64,000 bases of DNA from the NCBI RefSeq assembly GCF_041435215.1, contig NZ_CP108394.1:10292001-10356000 (forward strand). The letters are read 5' to 3'. The position numbers and the translations under genes were made by a program. Shown one piece after another: positions 51,395 to 62,297 of this stretch. The notes below the pieces were generated by a model, which saw only the letters and a list, made by a program, of their open reading frames with translations, did not search any database and was not told where the DNA came from. Position 1 is the first letter of the stretch, and each line of letters starts with the position of its first letter. The DNA is from Streptomyces sp. NBC_01314. GTDB lineage: Bacteria; Actinomycetota; Actinomycetes; Streptomycetales; Streptomycetaceae.

Positions 51395-52462
51395 ATGAAG
51401 GGCTTCGTCTTCCACGGCCCCGGACAGTCCGCCTGGGAGGAGGTTCCGGATCCCGGCATCAAGGAACCCACCGACGTGATCGTGCGGGTCGACACCGTCA
51501 CCATCTGCGGGACGGACCTCCACATCCTCAAGGGCGACGTACCCGAGGTACGCCCGGGCACGGTCCTCGGGCACGAGGCGGTCGGCGAGATCGTCGAGGC
51601 CGGCAGCGACGTGCGCACCGTGCGGCCGGGAGACCGGGTCCTGGTCTCCTGCATCAGCGCCTGTGGGCGGTGCCGCTACTGCCGGGAGAGCATGTACGGG
51701 CAGTGCCGGGGCGGCGGAGGCTGGATCCTCGGCCACCTGATCGACGGCACCCAGGCCGAGTACGTCCGGGTCCCCTACGCCGATCTGTCCGTGCACGCAC
51801 TGCCCAGCGCGGTGGACAGCAAGGACGCCGTACTGCTTGCCGACATCTTCCCGACCTCCTACGAGGTGGGTGTGCTCAACGGGCGGGTACGGCCCGGAGA
51901 CACCGTCGCCGTCGTCGGCGCCGGCCCCATCGGACTGGCGGCGATCGCCACGGCCCGGCTGTTCTCGCCCGAGCGGATCGTCGCCGTCGACCTGGCCGCC
52001 ACCCGGCTGGAGGCGGCCAAGCGGCTCGGCGCCGATGCCGTGGCCGACGCCCGTGAAGCCCCGGAGCAGCTGATCGCCGACCTCACGGACGGACTCGGCG
52101 CGGATGTCGTCATCGAGGCGGTGGGCGTGCCGGAGAGCTTCGAACTGTGCACACGCATGGTGCGCCCCGGAGGACATGTGGCCAACGTGGGCGTGCACGG
52201 CAAGCCCGCGACCCTGCACCTCGAAGACCTGTGGATCAAGAACGTGACCATCACGACCGGGCTTGTCGACACGTACTCGACGCCCACGCTGTTGCGGATG
52301 GCGGCGGCCGGCCGGCTGCCCACTGCGGAGATGGTCACCCACACCTTCCCGCTGGAGCGCATGGAGGAGGCGTACGACGTCTTCTCCCGGGCCGCCGACA
52401 CCGGCGCGCTCAAGGTGGTGCTCGGCGGGCCGCAGCACGAGGTCGCCGTCCGTGCGGCCTGA
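51395..52462 (+). CDS. Zinc-dependent alcohol dehydrogenase family protein
   Basis: A 355-residue medium-chain dehydrogenase distinct from the two AdhP copies. Zinc ligands are in VTICGTDLHILKGD and VLGHEAVGEIVEAG; the structural loop is SACGRCRYCRESMYGQC. The nucleotide fold is VAVVGAGPIGLAAIATARLF. SPERIVAVDLAATRLEAAKRLGADAVAD and the C-terminal TTGLVDTYSTPTLLRMAAAGRL resemble Zn alcohol dehydrogenases of the formaldehyde/threonine dehydrogenase branch. The GGGAGAGGTGCGTC sequence precedes the ATG. A helix-turn-helix/FMN-binding protein follows after 19 bp, suggesting co-transcription. Confidence 0.9.
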   Translation: MKGFVFHGPGQSAWEEVPDPGIKEPTDVIVRVDTVTICGTDLHILKGDVPEVRPGTVLGHEAVGEIVEAGSDVRTVRPGDRVLVSCISACGRCRYCRESMYGQCRGGGGWILGHLIDGTQAEYVRVPYADLSVHALPSAVDSKDAVLLADIFPTSYEVGVLNGRVRPGDTVAVVGAGPIGLAAIATARLFSPERIVAVDLAATRLEAAKRLGADAVADAREAPEQLIADLTDGLGADVVIEAVGVPESFELCTRMVRPGGHVANVGVHGKPATLHLEDLWIKNVTITTGLVDTYSTPTLLRMAAAGRLPTAEMVTHTFPLERMEEAYDVFSRAADTGALKVVLGGPQHEVAVRAA

Positions 52463-52481
52463 CGAGAGGAAGCGATGGGCC

Positions 52482-53156
52482 ATGGTCGAGCAGGTGGAAC
52501 CGAGCGGGGTGGAGGGACACCCGAAGAGTGACCTCGGACGTCGCCTCACCCGGCGACGTGAGGAACTCGGGCTGTCCCGAGGGGAAACGGCCGAACGAGC
52601 GGGCATGGCACCCGGCTATCTCCAGTACCTGGAGGAACAGCCCGCCACGGCACCGGGCATGAGCGCCCTCCTCAGGCTGGCCGGGGCCCTGCACACCACC
52701 GTGCGGGATCTGACCGGCGGCGCCGTCGATCTGCCGCCGGGCCCCGGACGGGCGAGCCCGCACCCCGAGTTCACCGAGCTGAGCACACAGGAGTGCCGGA
52801 CCCTGCTCGCCACGCACGGCGTGGGCCGGGTCGCGGTGCCCACCGTGTCGGGGCCGGTCATCGTCCCCGTCAACTACAGCGTGGTCGAGGGCGCGGTCGT
52901 CTTCCGTACCGCGGACGGCACCACGCCCGCGCAGGCGGCCGGCTGCCACGTCGCTTTCGAGGTCGACCGCATCGACGAGGCGTTCAGCCAGGGATGGAGC
53001 GTTCTGGTGCGCGGCCACGCGCGGACCGTGACGGATCCCGACGACGTACGGCGTCTGACGGAGCGCGCGTACAGCCTGCCCTGGGCCGGCGGCGAACGTG
53101 ACGTGTGGGTGCGCATCGACCCGCTCGCCCTCACCGGGCGCCGGATCACGGCGTGA
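52482..53156 (+). CDS. XRE helix-turn-helix protein with PPOX (FMN split-barrel) domain
   Basis: A 224-residue fusion. Residues ~15-75 are an XRE-type helix-turn-helix (DLGRRLTRRREELGLSRGETAERAGMAPGYLQYLEE). Residues ~95-220 are a pyridoxamine-5'-phosphate-oxidase-like split barrel (LSTQECRTLLATHGVGRVAVPTVSGPVIVPVNYSVVEGAVVFRTADG, AFEVDRIDEAFSQGWSVLVRGHARTV). DNA binding plus a flavin-binding fold suggests a redox-responsive regulator, though FMN binding is not shown. A stand-alone PPOX protein of the same type follows within 15 bp. ATG 52482 is the first in-frame start after the dehydrogenase. Confidence 0.87.
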   Translation: MVEQVEPSGVEGHPKSDLGRRLTRRREELGLSRGETAERAGMAPGYLQYLEEQPATAPGMSALLRLAGALHTTVRDLTGGAVDLPPGPGRASPHPEFTELSTQECRTLLATHGVGRVAVPTVSGPVIVPVNYSVVEGAVVFRTADGTTPAQAAGCHVAFEVDRIDEAFSQGWSVLVRGHARTVTDPDDVRRLTERAYSLPWAGGERDVWVRIDPLALTGRRITA

Positions 53157-53171
53157 CGGGGGTTGTTCCTC

Positions 53172-53615
53172 ATGTACGCCAACGACGGATTCAGGGAACT
53201 CGAACGGCAGGAGTGCCTGCGGCTGCTGGCGAAGGTACCCGTCGGCCGTGTCGTCCACACGCGCCAGGCCCTGCCCGCGGTTCTGCCGGTCAACTTCGGT
53301 CTGGACGAAGACGGTTCGGTGTTGTTGCGTACCTCGGCGGTCTCGGAGCTGGTGCGGGCGATCGACGGGACGGTGGTCGCCTTCGAGGCCGACGAGGTCG
53401 ACGCGGCCACCCACTCCGGCTGGAGCGTCGTCGTCACCGGCTCGGCCGCCGTGGTGACCGACCCCGCCGAGCAGGAGCGGCTGGCCCGGACCGGTCCGCG
53501 CTCCTGGGTGCCCTCGCCCGAGGAGGTCTTCGTCCGCATCGAGCCCGAACTGGTGACCGGGCGGGAGTTGGTCGGCGGGATCACCCTGTACGGCGTGGTT
53601 CTTCCAGCGTCTTGA
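53172..53615 (+). CDS. PPOX (FMN-binding split-barrel) family protein
   Basis: A 147-residue single-domain flavin-binding-fold protein: ELERQECLRLLAKVPVGRVVHTRQALPAVLPVNFGLDEDGSVLLRTSA, then VVAFEADEVDAATHSGWSVVVTGSAAVVTDPAEQERL. It is homologous to the C-terminal half of the preceding XRE-PPOX protein, so the two probably arose by duplication. Mycobacterial relatives bind F420 or FMN; the cofactor here is not determined. Start ATG 53172, 15 bp after the preceding stop. A strong hairpin follows. Confidence 0.87.
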   Translation: MYANDGFRELERQECLRLLAKVPVGRVVHTRQALPAVLPVNFGLDEDGSVLLRTSAVSELVRAIDGTVVAFEADEVDAATHSGWSVVVTGSAAVVTDPAEQERLARTGPRSWVPSPEEVFVRIEPELVTGRELVGGITLYGVVLPAS

Positions 53616-53637
53616 CGGACCGTCACCGGGATGGAGT

Positions 53638-53666
53638 CGAACGGCCCCTCGACGAGGGGCCGTTCG
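53638..53666. terminator. Hairpin terminator overlapping a box-like palindrome
   Basis: A perfect 13-bp stem (CGAACGGCCCCTC / GAGGGGCCGTTCG) with a three-base loop, 22 bp after the PPOX stop. Its right arm contains GGGCCGTTCGGCGT (53657-53670), a weaker copy of the island box 93 bp upstream of the next Usp gene. Confidence 0.72.
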
Positions 53667-53763
53667 GCGTTGCGTCGGGTCCTGGCGGGCCCTGCTCCGA
53701 GCGTCCGTGGAGGGCGAGTGTGGACTGCGAAGCCGCCGCGACACCCGAAGGGAAGCAGGAGTC

Positions 53764-54588
53764 ATGACTCTCCAACATGTGGTCGTAGGAACGGACGGTT
53801 CGCTGGTCGCCGTACGGGCGTTGGACTGGGCCGCGGACGAGGCGGTTCGCCGCGGAGTCGGCCTGCGCGTCGTGTACGCCGTGCAGGACCGGGACGAGGC
53901 CGGACCCGTTCTGAGGGCCGCGGCGTCACGGGTGAGCGAGCGGCACCCGGGTCTGCCGGTCGTGACAGCGGCCGCGGAGGGCGGCACCATGCGGGCGCTG
54001 GTAGGTGAGAGCGAACACGCGGTCCTGACCGTTGTGGGCACACGCGGCTTGGGCGGGCTCACCGGCCTGTTGTTCGGCTCGGTGAGCCTGCGGCTGGCCG
54101 CGCAGGTGCGGGGCCCGCTGCTGGTCGTACGCGGGGATCATCCGTGCGACGACGGCAGGGATGTGCTGCTCGGCCTGGAGAGCGACGCGGACGCGGATGC
54201 GGCCGCCTACGCCTTCCAGGAGGCCGAGCGGCGCGGTGCCCGGCTGCGTGTCCTGCACTCCTGGACCCACCAGCAGGTCGCCCCCGAACTGCCGTCGCTC
54301 GTGCCCGCGACGAGCCCGGGACAGGAGCGGCTCGCCCGGCACGGCCGTGCCGAGGAGGCCGTACCGCGCTTCTCCCTGACCCGGTTGCGGGAGCAGCACC
54401 CGGCCGTCGACGTCGAGACCCGTACGGTTCGCACCGGCGCGGCGCATTCGCTGCTGGAGGCCACGCGGGAGACCGCGGTCGTCGTCATCGGCGCGCACCG
54501 GCACAGCGGATCGGGAACGCGTTTGGGACCGGTCGCGCACACCCTGTTGCACCGGTCCCACTGCCCCGTGGTCGTCGTGCCCGGATGA
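53764..54588 (+). CDS. Universal stress protein, tandem UspA domains
   Basis: A 274-residue Usp. Domain 1: HVVVGTDGSLVAVRALDWAADEAVRRGVGLRVVYAV and [38 protein letters not shown]. Domain 2: DVLLGLESDADADAAAYAFQEAERRGARLRVLHSW and VVIGAHRHSGSGTRLGPVAHTLLHRSHCPVVVV. It groups with the Usp at 28076-28915 by its shortened linker and VxAVRALDxAADEA motif. The AGCAGGAGTC sequence precedes the ATG. It appears monocistronic; the ~370 bp after it hold only the next gene's promoter region. Confidence 0.92.
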   Translation: MTLQHVVVGTDGSLVAVRALDWAADEAVRRGVGLRVVYAVQDRDEAGPVLRAAASRVSERHPGLPVVTAAAEGGTMRALVGESEHAVLTVVGTRGLGGLTGLLFGSVSLRLAAQVRGPLLVVRGDHPCDDGRDVLLGLESDADADAAAYAFQEAERRGARLRVLHSWTHQQVAPELPSLVPATSPGQERLARHGRAEEAVPRFSLTRLREQHPAVDVETRTVRTGAAHSLLEATRETAVVVIGAHRHSGSGTRLGPVAHTLLHRSHCPVVVVPG

Positions 54589-54876
54589 CCGGGCGGCGGC
54601 GACCCGGGCGCCCGCGATGCGGACGGCGACGCCGGTGCGGTCGGGTCAGGCCTCGTGCCCGTTCCGGGATCGGCCGTGCGCCTCCCGGCAGCAGCTGCCG
54701 CCCGTCATCGGGCCGGCCCGGCCCGCTCAGCCCTGTGCGGGTGCTGCCGGGCCACGCCGAGGAGCAGTGCCTCCGGGAGGGAGGAGGCAGGGCGAGGGCC
54801 GCCGGGAAGAGGATTTCCGGCGCGGTCCCACCGTCCGCTCACGACCCTCGGTGGGGTCCGAGGGGCCCTGGTACCG

Positions 54877-54890
54877 GGGCCGTTCGGCCT
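54877..54890. promoter_or_regulatory. DevR/OsdR-like box
   Basis: GGGCCGTTCGGCCT (one mismatch in the right arm) lies 74 bp upstream of the GAF-domain regulator. Confidence 0.5.
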
Positions 54891-54964
54891 CTGTGGCCGG
54901 AACCCGTGCACGGCTGAGGCTGATGCGACCGGATCGGCCGGGAGAAAGAGACGAGGGACGTGCC

Positions 54965-56299
54965 ATGGACGCTTCCACCGCCGTTTCGGCGGACGCGCTG
55001 CGGGCCGCGCACGAGCGGTTCGTGACCGGGCCGGGCGTGCCGCCGGGGCTGCGGAGTCTGGTGACCGACTCGTGGCGCAGGTGCGCCGCGTCCGGCGTAT
55101 CCCCGGACGGCAGTCGGCTGCCACCCCTGCGCAAGGCCCCCGAGGAGCTGTCCCCGTACCGGCGTACGCATCCGCTGGCCGAGGTGCTGCCCCTGTTCCG
55201 GGACCTGCTCGGCGCCGGCGCCGCCGACGACGGGCATGTCTTCGCGGTCGGCGACGCCGACGGGACCCTGCTGTGGATCGAGGGCGACGCCGCTGCCGTG
55301 CGCCGGGCCGAGCGGATGCACTTCGTCGAGGGCGCCGTGTGGTCCGAGGCACAGGCCGGGACGAACGCGCCCGGAACCGCGCTGGAGGTGGGACGCCCCG
55401 TCCAGGTCGTGACCGGGGAGCACTACAGCTCCGCCGCGCACGGCTGGTCGTGCGCCGCGGCCCCCGTACGCGACCCCCGGTCCGGCCGTGTGCTCGGCGT
55501 GGTCGACCTCTCCGGCGGCGCCACCATCGCCACACCACCCGCCCTGGCCGCCGTACGGGCGGCGGCGCTGGTGGCCGAGGCGGTGCTCGCCAGGGCAGTG
55601 GCCCCGTCGGGGCCCCTGCTCGGCCCCGACGGACAGGGGCTGTGCCCGGGTGCCCGCGGACAGACCGGTGGCGCACGGCTGTCCGCGCTGGGCCGCGACA
55701 GCGCCCTGTTGGAATACGCGGGACGTGTCCACCGGCTGAGTCCGCGCCACAGCGAGATCGTGGTGGCTCTCGCCCTGGAGGGACGAGGTGTTCCCGGCGA
55801 CCGGCTCGCCGTGGACCTGTCGGAGCGGGAGGTGCCTCCTTCGACGCTGCGGGCCGAGCTGACCAGGCTGCGCGCTGTGCTCGGGCCCAGTGTCCTCGGA
55901 TCACGTCCCTACGCACTGCTGTGCCCGGTCCACGCCGACTTCGCCAACATCGCGGCGCTGCTTGCAGAGGGGCGGGTCGGCGAGGCGCTGGAGCGCTACC
56001 GGGGCCCGCTGCTGCCGCGTTCCGAGGCGCCGTTCTTGGTTGAGCACCGGCGGTCCCTGGAACAGCAGTTGCGCGGTGCCGTCCTGGCCGTCGGTGACGC
56101 CGGGCTGCTGCGCCGCTGGGTGACCGCGCCCTGGGGAGCCGACGACTCCGCCGCCTGGCTGGCGCTCGCGCACCGCCTGCCCGGCGGCTCGGCCCAACGC
56201 GCTGCCGCGGCGGCACGCGCCCACGCACTGGCCCCGGCGGGGACCGTCCCGCCGCAGGTCGCACGGCATGCAGCGGTGTTGCAGCGTGCCCGTTCCTAA
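54965..56299 (+). CDS. GAF-domain transcriptional regulator (aldehyde/alcohol module)
   Basis: A 444-residue regulator. Residues ~65-205 form a GAF-like sensor of the AcoR/sigma-54 activator N-terminus type ([82 protein letters not shown]). The C-terminal part ([50 protein letters not shown]) is a winged-helix-like region, replacing the AAA+ domain of AcoR. No ATPase is present, so it cannot be a sigma-54 activator. It directly precedes an aldehyde dehydrogenase operon, 46 bp away, and probably controls it in response to an aldehyde or alcohol. This is inferred from context. Confidence 0.85.
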   Translation: MDASTAVSADALRAAHERFVTGPGVPPGLRSLVTDSWRRCAASGVSPDGSRLPPLRKAPEELSPYRRTHPLAEVLPLFRDLLGAGAADDGHVFAVGDADGTLLWIEGDAAAVRRAERMHFVEGAVWSEAQAGTNAPGTALEVGRPVQVVTGEHYSSAAHGWSCAAAPVRDPRSGRVLGVVDLSGGATIATPPALAAVRAAALVAEAVLARAVAPSGPLLGPDGQGLCPGARGQTGGARLSALGRDSALLEYAGRVHRLSPRHSEIVVALALEGRGVPGDRLAVDLSEREVPPSTLRAELTRLRAVLGPSVLGSRPYALLCPVHADFANIAALLAEGRVGEALERYRGPLLPRSEAPFLVEHRRSLEQQLRGAVLAVGDAGLLRRWVTAPWGADDSAAWLALAHRLPGGSAQRAAAAARAHALAPAGTVPPQVARHAAVLQRARS

Positions 56300-56345
56300 C
56301 GTGTTGAGCATCACCCCGAACATCGTGTCCGGAAAGGGGACGATC

Positions 56346-57866
<1,521 letters not shown>

Positions 57867-57895
57867 GGACGAGCCTGCCCAAGGAGGGCAGTGAC

Positions 57896-58264
57896 ATGCC
57901 TGCGCACGTGGAGAACGGCAACGCCGGGCGCGTCACCGCCACCGGGGCGGCGCACCGGGCCATCGCGGCCCTGCGCGCCGCCCACGGGGGGCCGGTGATG
58001 TTCGTCCAGTCGGGCGGCTGCTGCGACGGCAGCGATCCGATGTGCTTCCCAGGCGGCGAATTCGCCCTCGGCGAGGGCGACATGCTGCTCGGCGTCCTGG
58101 ACGGCTGCACCTTCCACATCGACGCCGACCTGTACGAGGCGCTCGGCCGCCCGCGCTTCGTCCTGGACGTCGAGACCGGTACACCGGGCGGCTTCTCGCT
58201 GGCGGCGGGGGACGGGCTGCGGTTCGTCACCCGGGTCAGGGAACCCCAGCACAGGGCCAGTTGA
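57896..58264 (+). CDS. DUF779 family protein
   Basis: A 122-residue protein with the family-specific Cys-rich stretch VMFVQSGGCCDGSDPMCFPGGEF, then DMLLGVLDGCTFHIDADLYEALGRPRFVLDVETGTPGGFSLAAGDGLRF. DUF779 genes often lie beside ALDH genes. A metal-binding or accessory role for aldehyde dehydrogenase is suspected but not shown by the sequence. AAGGAGG precedes the ATG. It is the second gene of the aldehyde dehydrogenase operon. Confidence 0.92.
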   Translation: MPAHVENGNAGRVTATGAAHRAIAALRAAHGGPVMFVQSGGCCDGSDPMCFPGGEFALGEGDMLLGVLDGCTFHIDADLYEALGRPRFVLDVETGTPGGFSLAAGDGLRFVTRVREPQHRAS

Positions 58265-58308
58265 TCAACGCATCCCGGCACACGGCCGGTCGAGCTGAGG
58301 AGCAGATC

Positions 58309-59322
58309 ATGAAGGCAGCGGTCGTCACCGACTTCGGGAAGCCCCTGGAGATCCAGGACCTTCCCGTCCCCGAGCCAGGCCCGGGCCAGGTCCTCGTCCG
58401 TATGGAGGCCTCCGGCGTGTGCCACACCGACATCCACGCGGCCCACGGTGACTGGCCGGTCAAGCCGCAGCCGCCGTTCGTCCCCGGCCACGAGGGCGTC
58501 GGCCCGGTCCAGGCCGTCGGCGCGGGTGTCTCGGAGGACCTGCTCGGCAAGCGGGTTGCGATCCCGTGGCTCGGCTCGTCCTGCGGCACCTGCCGCTACT
58601 GCGTCTCCGGCTGGGAGACACTGTGCCCGGCCCAGGTCAACTCCGGTTACTCCGTGGACGGTTGCTACGCCGAGTACGCCGTCGCCCACGCGGGCTCGGT
58701 CGTCGAGGTGCCCGAGGGCGTGTCGTCCTTCGACGCGGCACCGCTGACCTGCGCGGGCGTCACCACGTACAAGGCGATCAAGGTCGCCCACGTCGTCCCG
58801 GCCGAACGGGTCGCCGTCTTCGGCGTCGGCGGACTCGGCCACCTGGCCGTCCAGTACGCCCGTCTCGTGGGCGCGTTCGTCACCGCCGTCGACCTCGAAC
58901 CCGACAAGCTGGGCCTCGCCCACCGCCTCGGCGCCGACCAGACCGTCAACGCCCGTACGCACGACCCGGTCGAGGAAATCAAGAAGGCCGGCGGCGCGGA
59001 CGTGGCCGTCGTCCTGGCCGCCTCGCCCAAGGCGTTCGAGCAGGCCTACCGGTCGCTGAACCGCGGCGGGCGCCTGGTGATGGTCGGCCTGCCCGCCGAC
59101 AACGCGTCGATCGACGTACCGATCTTCGAGACCGTCCTCGGCGGGATCTCCGTCATCGGTTCCATCGTCGGCACCCGGCAGGACCTTGCCGAGGTGTTCG
59201 CCCTGCACGCGGCCGGACGCACCCAGGTGATCGCCGAACCGCGGCGCCTGGCGGACGTCAACGACTCCTTCGACGAGGTCCTCGGCGGACGGGCCGAAGC
59301 GCGCCTCGTCTTCGAGTTCTGA
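58309..59322 (+). CDS. adhP: Zinc-dependent alcohol dehydrogenase (AdhP type, second copy)
   Basis: A 337-residue paralogue of the AdhP at 37308-38330. It shares the same start (MKAAVV) and motifs: ASGVCHTDIHAAHGDWPVKP (catalytic zinc), GTCRYCVSGWETLC (structural zinc), FGVGGLGHLAVQYAR (Rossmann) and VIGSIVGTRQDLAEVF. The order aldehyde dehydrogenase, DUF779, alcohol dehydrogenase allows ethanol to acetate oxidation or the reverse, NADH-consuming reduction. TGAGGAGCAG precedes the ATG. A hairpin lies between it and the transhydrogenase genes. Confidence 0.94.
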   Translation: MKAAVVTDFGKPLEIQDLPVPEPGPGQVLVRMEASGVCHTDIHAAHGDWPVKPQPPFVPGHEGVGPVQAVGAGVSEDLLGKRVAIPWLGSSCGTCRYCVSGWETLCPAQVNSGYSVDGCYAEYAVAHAGSVVEVPEGVSSFDAAPLTCAGVTTYKAIKVAHVVPAERVAVFGVGGLGHLAVQYARLVGAFVTAVDLEPDKLGLAHRLGADQTVNARTHDPVEEIKKAGGADVAVVLAASPKAFEQAYRSLNRGGRLVMVGLPADNASIDVPIFETVLGGISVIGSIVGTRQDLAEVFALHAAGRTQVIAEPRRLADVNDSFDEVLGGRAEARLVFEF

Positions 59323-59328
59323 GAGTGC

Positions 59329-59354
59329 TGTGGCCCGGCACACACCGGGCCACA
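59329..59354. terminator. Hairpin between adhP and pntAA
   Basis: A perfect 10-bp stem (TGTGGCCCGG / CCGGGCCACA) with a six-base loop, seven bases after the adhP stop and 17 bp before the pntAA start. It may attenuate or terminate read-through into the transhydrogenase genes. Confidence 0.65.
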
Positions 59355-59371
59355 GGGAGAGGCAGCAGATC

Positions 59372-60505
59372 ATGGGAACCGTCACCGTGGGAGTCGTACG
59401 GGAGCGGGCGCCCGGCGAACGCCGTGTCGCCCTCGTCCCCGAGACCGTGACCCACCTGCGCAAGGCCGGAGCCGACGTCCTCGTCGAGACCGGAGCCGGC
59501 TCCGGCGCCTGGTTCACGGACGCCGACTACACCGCCGTCGGCGCGACCGTCGTAGCACCGGACGAACTGCGCGCACGGGCGGACGCCGTCCTGTGCGTCG
59601 GCCCGCCCGACGAGGAGACCGCGCGGACACTGCGATCCGGGCAGACCCTGATCGGCCTGCTCGAACTGGGCCGACACCCCGCCCTGGCACAGGAGCTGTC
59701 CGAGCGCGCCGTGCGCACGGTGAGCCTCGACCTGCTGCCCCGTACCCTCAGCCGCGCCCAGTCCATGGACGCGCTGACCTCCCAGGCCAACGTCGCCGGC
59801 TACAAGGCGGTGCTCGTGGCCGCCGACGCCTACGACCGGTTCTTCCCGATGCTGACCACCGCGGCGGGCACCATGCGCCCGGCGCAGGTCCTCGTCCTCG
59901 GTGCCGGAGTGGCCGGGCTCCAGGCGATCGCCACCGCCCGCCGCCTCGGCGCCGTCGTCACGGCGTACGACGTACGCCCCGAGTCCCGAGGGGAGGTGGA
60001 GTCGCTCGGCGCCCGGTTCCTCGATATCCCGCACCCGCCGGAAACGGAACCGGGCGCCGGACGGGGCGGCTACGCAAGGGAGTTGAGCGAGCAGGAACAG
60101 CGGGCCCAGCGGGAGGCGCTCAACATGCACATCGCCCGGACCGACGTCGTGATCACCACGGCCCAGGTGCCCGGGCGCAGGCCGCCGTTGCTCGTGACCG
60201 CGGCGGCCGTCGAGCGGATGGCGTCAGGGTCGGTCGTCGTCGACCTGGCGGCGAGCGAACTCGGCGGCAACGTCGAGGGATCCGAGCCCGACAAGACCGA
60301 CGTCCTGGACAACGGCGTCACCGTCATCGGCGCCGGACACCTGCCGTCCGCGATGGCGACCGCCGCGTCCACGGCGTACGCCCGCAATCTCGTCGCGCTG
60401 CTGCGCCATCTCCTGCGCGACGGGCACATCGTCCTCGACCCGGCCGACGAGATCACGGCCGCGCTGACCGAGGGAGCCGCACTGAAGGGAGGCGCGTCCT
60501 CATGA
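59372..60505 (+). CDS. pntAA: NAD(P) transhydrogenase alpha subunit 1 (soluble NAD domain)
   Basis: A 377-residue dI component. VGVVRERAPGERRVALVPETVTHLRKAGADVLVETGAG is the alanine-dehydrogenase-like start, QANVAGYKAVLVAADAYDRFFPML is a family signature, and VLVLGAGVAGLQAIATARRLGAVVTAYDVRP is the NAD-binding fold. It binds NAD(H) and passes hydride to NADP+ in the beta subunit, driven by the proton gradient. The stop overlaps pntAB (ATGA). Separate alpha1, alpha2 and beta genes are typical of actinobacteria. Confidence 0.95.
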   Translation: MGTVTVGVVRERAPGERRVALVPETVTHLRKAGADVLVETGAGSGAWFTDADYTAVGATVVAPDELRARADAVLCVGPPDEETARTLRSGQTLIGLLELGRHPALAQELSERAVRTVSLDLLPRTLSRAQSMDALTSQANVAGYKAVLVAADAYDRFFPMLTTAAGTMRPAQVLVLGAGVAGLQAIATARRLGAVVTAYDVRPESRGEVESLGARFLDIPHPPETEPGAGRGGYARELSEQEQRAQREALNMHIARTDVVITTAQVPGRRPPLLVTAAAVERMASGSVVVDLAASELGGNVEGSEPDKTDVLDNGVTVIGAGHLPSAMATAASTAYARNLVALLRHLLRDGHIVLDPADEITAALTEGAALKGGASS

Positions 60506-60864
60506 ACAACCTCGATCTCCTCACCGCGATCACCGTGTTCGTACTGAGCGTCCTGGTCGGCATCGAGGTGATCAGCAAGGTCCCCGCGACCCTGCACACA
60601 CCGCTGATGTCCGGCTCCAACTCCGTGCACGGCATCGTCGTCATCGGCGCGATGCTGATCGCGGCCGAGTCCCACACCTGGCTCGGATACGTCCTCGCCT
60701 TCGCCGCCATGGTGTTCGGCGCGATGAACGTCGTCGGCGGATACGTCGTCACCGACCGGATGCTGGAGATGTTCAAGGCCAGGCCGGCCGCGGAGAAGCC
60801 GGTGGCCGAGAAGCCATCAGCCGACAAGCCCGCCGCGGAACCGAGCGAGAAGGCGGAGGTGTGA
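60502..60864 (+). CDS. pntAB: NAD(P) transhydrogenase alpha subunit 2 (membrane)
   Basis: A 120-residue membrane component with three or four helices: LLTAITVFVLSVLVGIEVISKVP, VHGIVVIGAMLIAAES and WLGYVLAFAAMVFGAMNVVGGYVVTDRML. The C-terminal tail is a Lys/Pro/Ala/Glu repeat (AAEKPVAEKPSADKPAAEPSEK) longer than in typical homologues. It overlaps pntAA and pntB at both ends (ATGA and GTGA), indicating coupled assembly of the complex. Confidence 0.93.
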   Translation: MNNLDLLTAITVFVLSVLVGIEVISKVPATLHTPLMSGSNSVHGIVVIGAMLIAAESHTWLGYVLAFAAMVFGAMNVVGGYVVTDRMLEMFKARPAAEKPVAEKPSADKPAAEPSEKAEV

Positions 60865-62288
60865 CCGTCATGGACACCGTCTCCAACACCGTCCAGTACG
60901 TCCTCCTGGCCGCCGCGGCCTGCTTCGTCCTGGGCCTGCACCTGATGAACCACCCGCGCACGGCCCGTCGTGGCAACACCCTCTCCGCCGGGGCGATGAC
61001 CGTCGCCATCGGCGCCACCGTGTGGCTCGTGGGGGACGAGGGCGTCATCAGCCGGACCGGCTGGCTCGTGCTCGTCTCCGGCGGGGCAGTCGGCGCCGTG
61101 CTCGGCCTGTGGGCCGCACGCGAGGTCAAGATGACCGCGATGCCGCAACTGGTCAGTCTCTTCAACGCGGTCGGCGGCGGCGCGGCGGCGCTCATCGCCG
61201 TGGGCGAACTCGTCCAGACGGAGAACGCGGCCGGACTGGGAGCCCGCGTATCCCTCCCGGCCGGGCTGGACATCGTCATCGGCGCGGTCACCTTCTCCGG
61301 ATCGCTGGTCGCGGCGGGCAAGCTGCAGGGCATCGTCTCCGGGTCGCCCGTGGTGTTCCCGGGGGCGCGGCTGCTCAACGTGCTGCTGCCGGCCTCGTTC
61401 GCCGTCGGCACGGTCTGGCTGGTGCTGGCGCCCGACAACCCGGTCGCCCTGTACGGGCTCGTGGTCGTGGCGCTGATCTTCGGCGTGACGATGGTGCTAC
61501 CCATCGGCGGCGCCGACATGCCCGTCGTCATCGCCCTGCTGAACGCCTTCACCGGGTCGGCGGTCGCGATGGCGGGCTTCGTGCTCGACCAGACGGCACT
61601 CATCATCGCGGGCATGCTCGTCAGCGCATCGGGCGGCATCCTCACCAAGCTGATGGCCGACGCCATGAACCGGTCCATCACCAACATCGTCGTCGGCGGC
61701 TTCGGCACCGGCGACAGCGCTCCGCCCGAGGCCGGCGCGGACGGGGCGCCCACCCAGGTGCGGGCGGTGTCCGTGGACGACGTGGCGATCCAGCTGGCGT
61801 ACGCCCGCAAGGTCGTCTTCGTACCGGGATACGGTCTGGCCGCAGCCCAGGCGCAGCACGAACTCGGCGACCTGGCCAAGCTGCTGACCGACCACGGCGT
61901 GGACGTCAGCTACGCCGTCCACCCGGTCGCGGGCCGTATGCCGGGCCACATGAACGTGCTCCTGGCCGAGGCCAACGTGCCGTACACCCAGCTGAAGGAG
62001 ATGGACGACGTCAACGCCGAGTTCCCGCAGGCCGACGTGGCCCTCGTCATCGGCGCCAACGACGTGACCAACCCGATCGCCCGCCGCCCCGGCAACGCGA
62101 TCTCCGGGATGCCGATCCTGGACGTCGACAAGGCGAAGAGCGTCGTCGTGATCAAGCGGTCGATGGGCCACGGCTACGCGGGCATCGACAACGAGCTCTA
62201 CACCGACCCGAAGACCGGGATGTTCTTCACCGACGCGAAGAAGGGACTGACCCAGCTCAAGGCCGCGGTCGGCGAGTTCGTCGTCTGA
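60861..62288 (+). CDS. pntB: NAD(P) transhydrogenase beta subunit
   Basis: A 475-residue membrane protein. Eight or nine helices (for example AMTVAIGATVWLVGDEGVISRTGWLVLVSGGAVGAVLGLW and LLNVLLPASFAVGTVWLVLA) precede the soluble NADP-binding dIII domain: VVFVPGYGLAAAQAQHELGDLAKLL, HPVAGRMPGHMNVLLAEANVPY, ALVIGANDVTNPIA and KRSMGHGYAGIDNELY. It starts at GTG 60861, overlapping the pntAB stop. It completes a proton-translocating transhydrogenase that would balance NADH and NADPH with the dehydrogenases upstream. Confidence 0.95.
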   Translation: MTVMDTVSNTVQYVLLAAAACFVLGLHLMNHPRTARRGNTLSAGAMTVAIGATVWLVGDEGVISRTGWLVLVSGGAVGAVLGLWAAREVKMTAMPQLVSLFNAVGGGAAALIAVGELVQTENAAGLGARVSLPAGLDIVIGAVTFSGSLVAAGKLQGIVSGSPVVFPGARLLNVLLPASFAVGTVWLVLAPDNPVALYGLVVVALIFGVTMVLPIGGADMPVVIALLNAFTGSAVAMAGFVLDQTALIIAGMLVSASGGILTKLMADAMNRSITNIVVGGFGTGDSAPPEAGADGAPTQVRAVSVDDVAIQLAYARKVVFVPGYGLAAAQAQHELGDLAKLLTDHGVDVSYAVHPVAGRMPGHMNVLLAEANVPYTQLKEMDDVNAEFPQADVALVIGANDVTNPIARRPGNAISGMPILDVDKAKSVVVIKRSMGHGYAGIDNELYTDPKTGMFFTDAKKGLTQLKAAVGEFVV

Positions 62289-62297
62289 CCCGCGCGG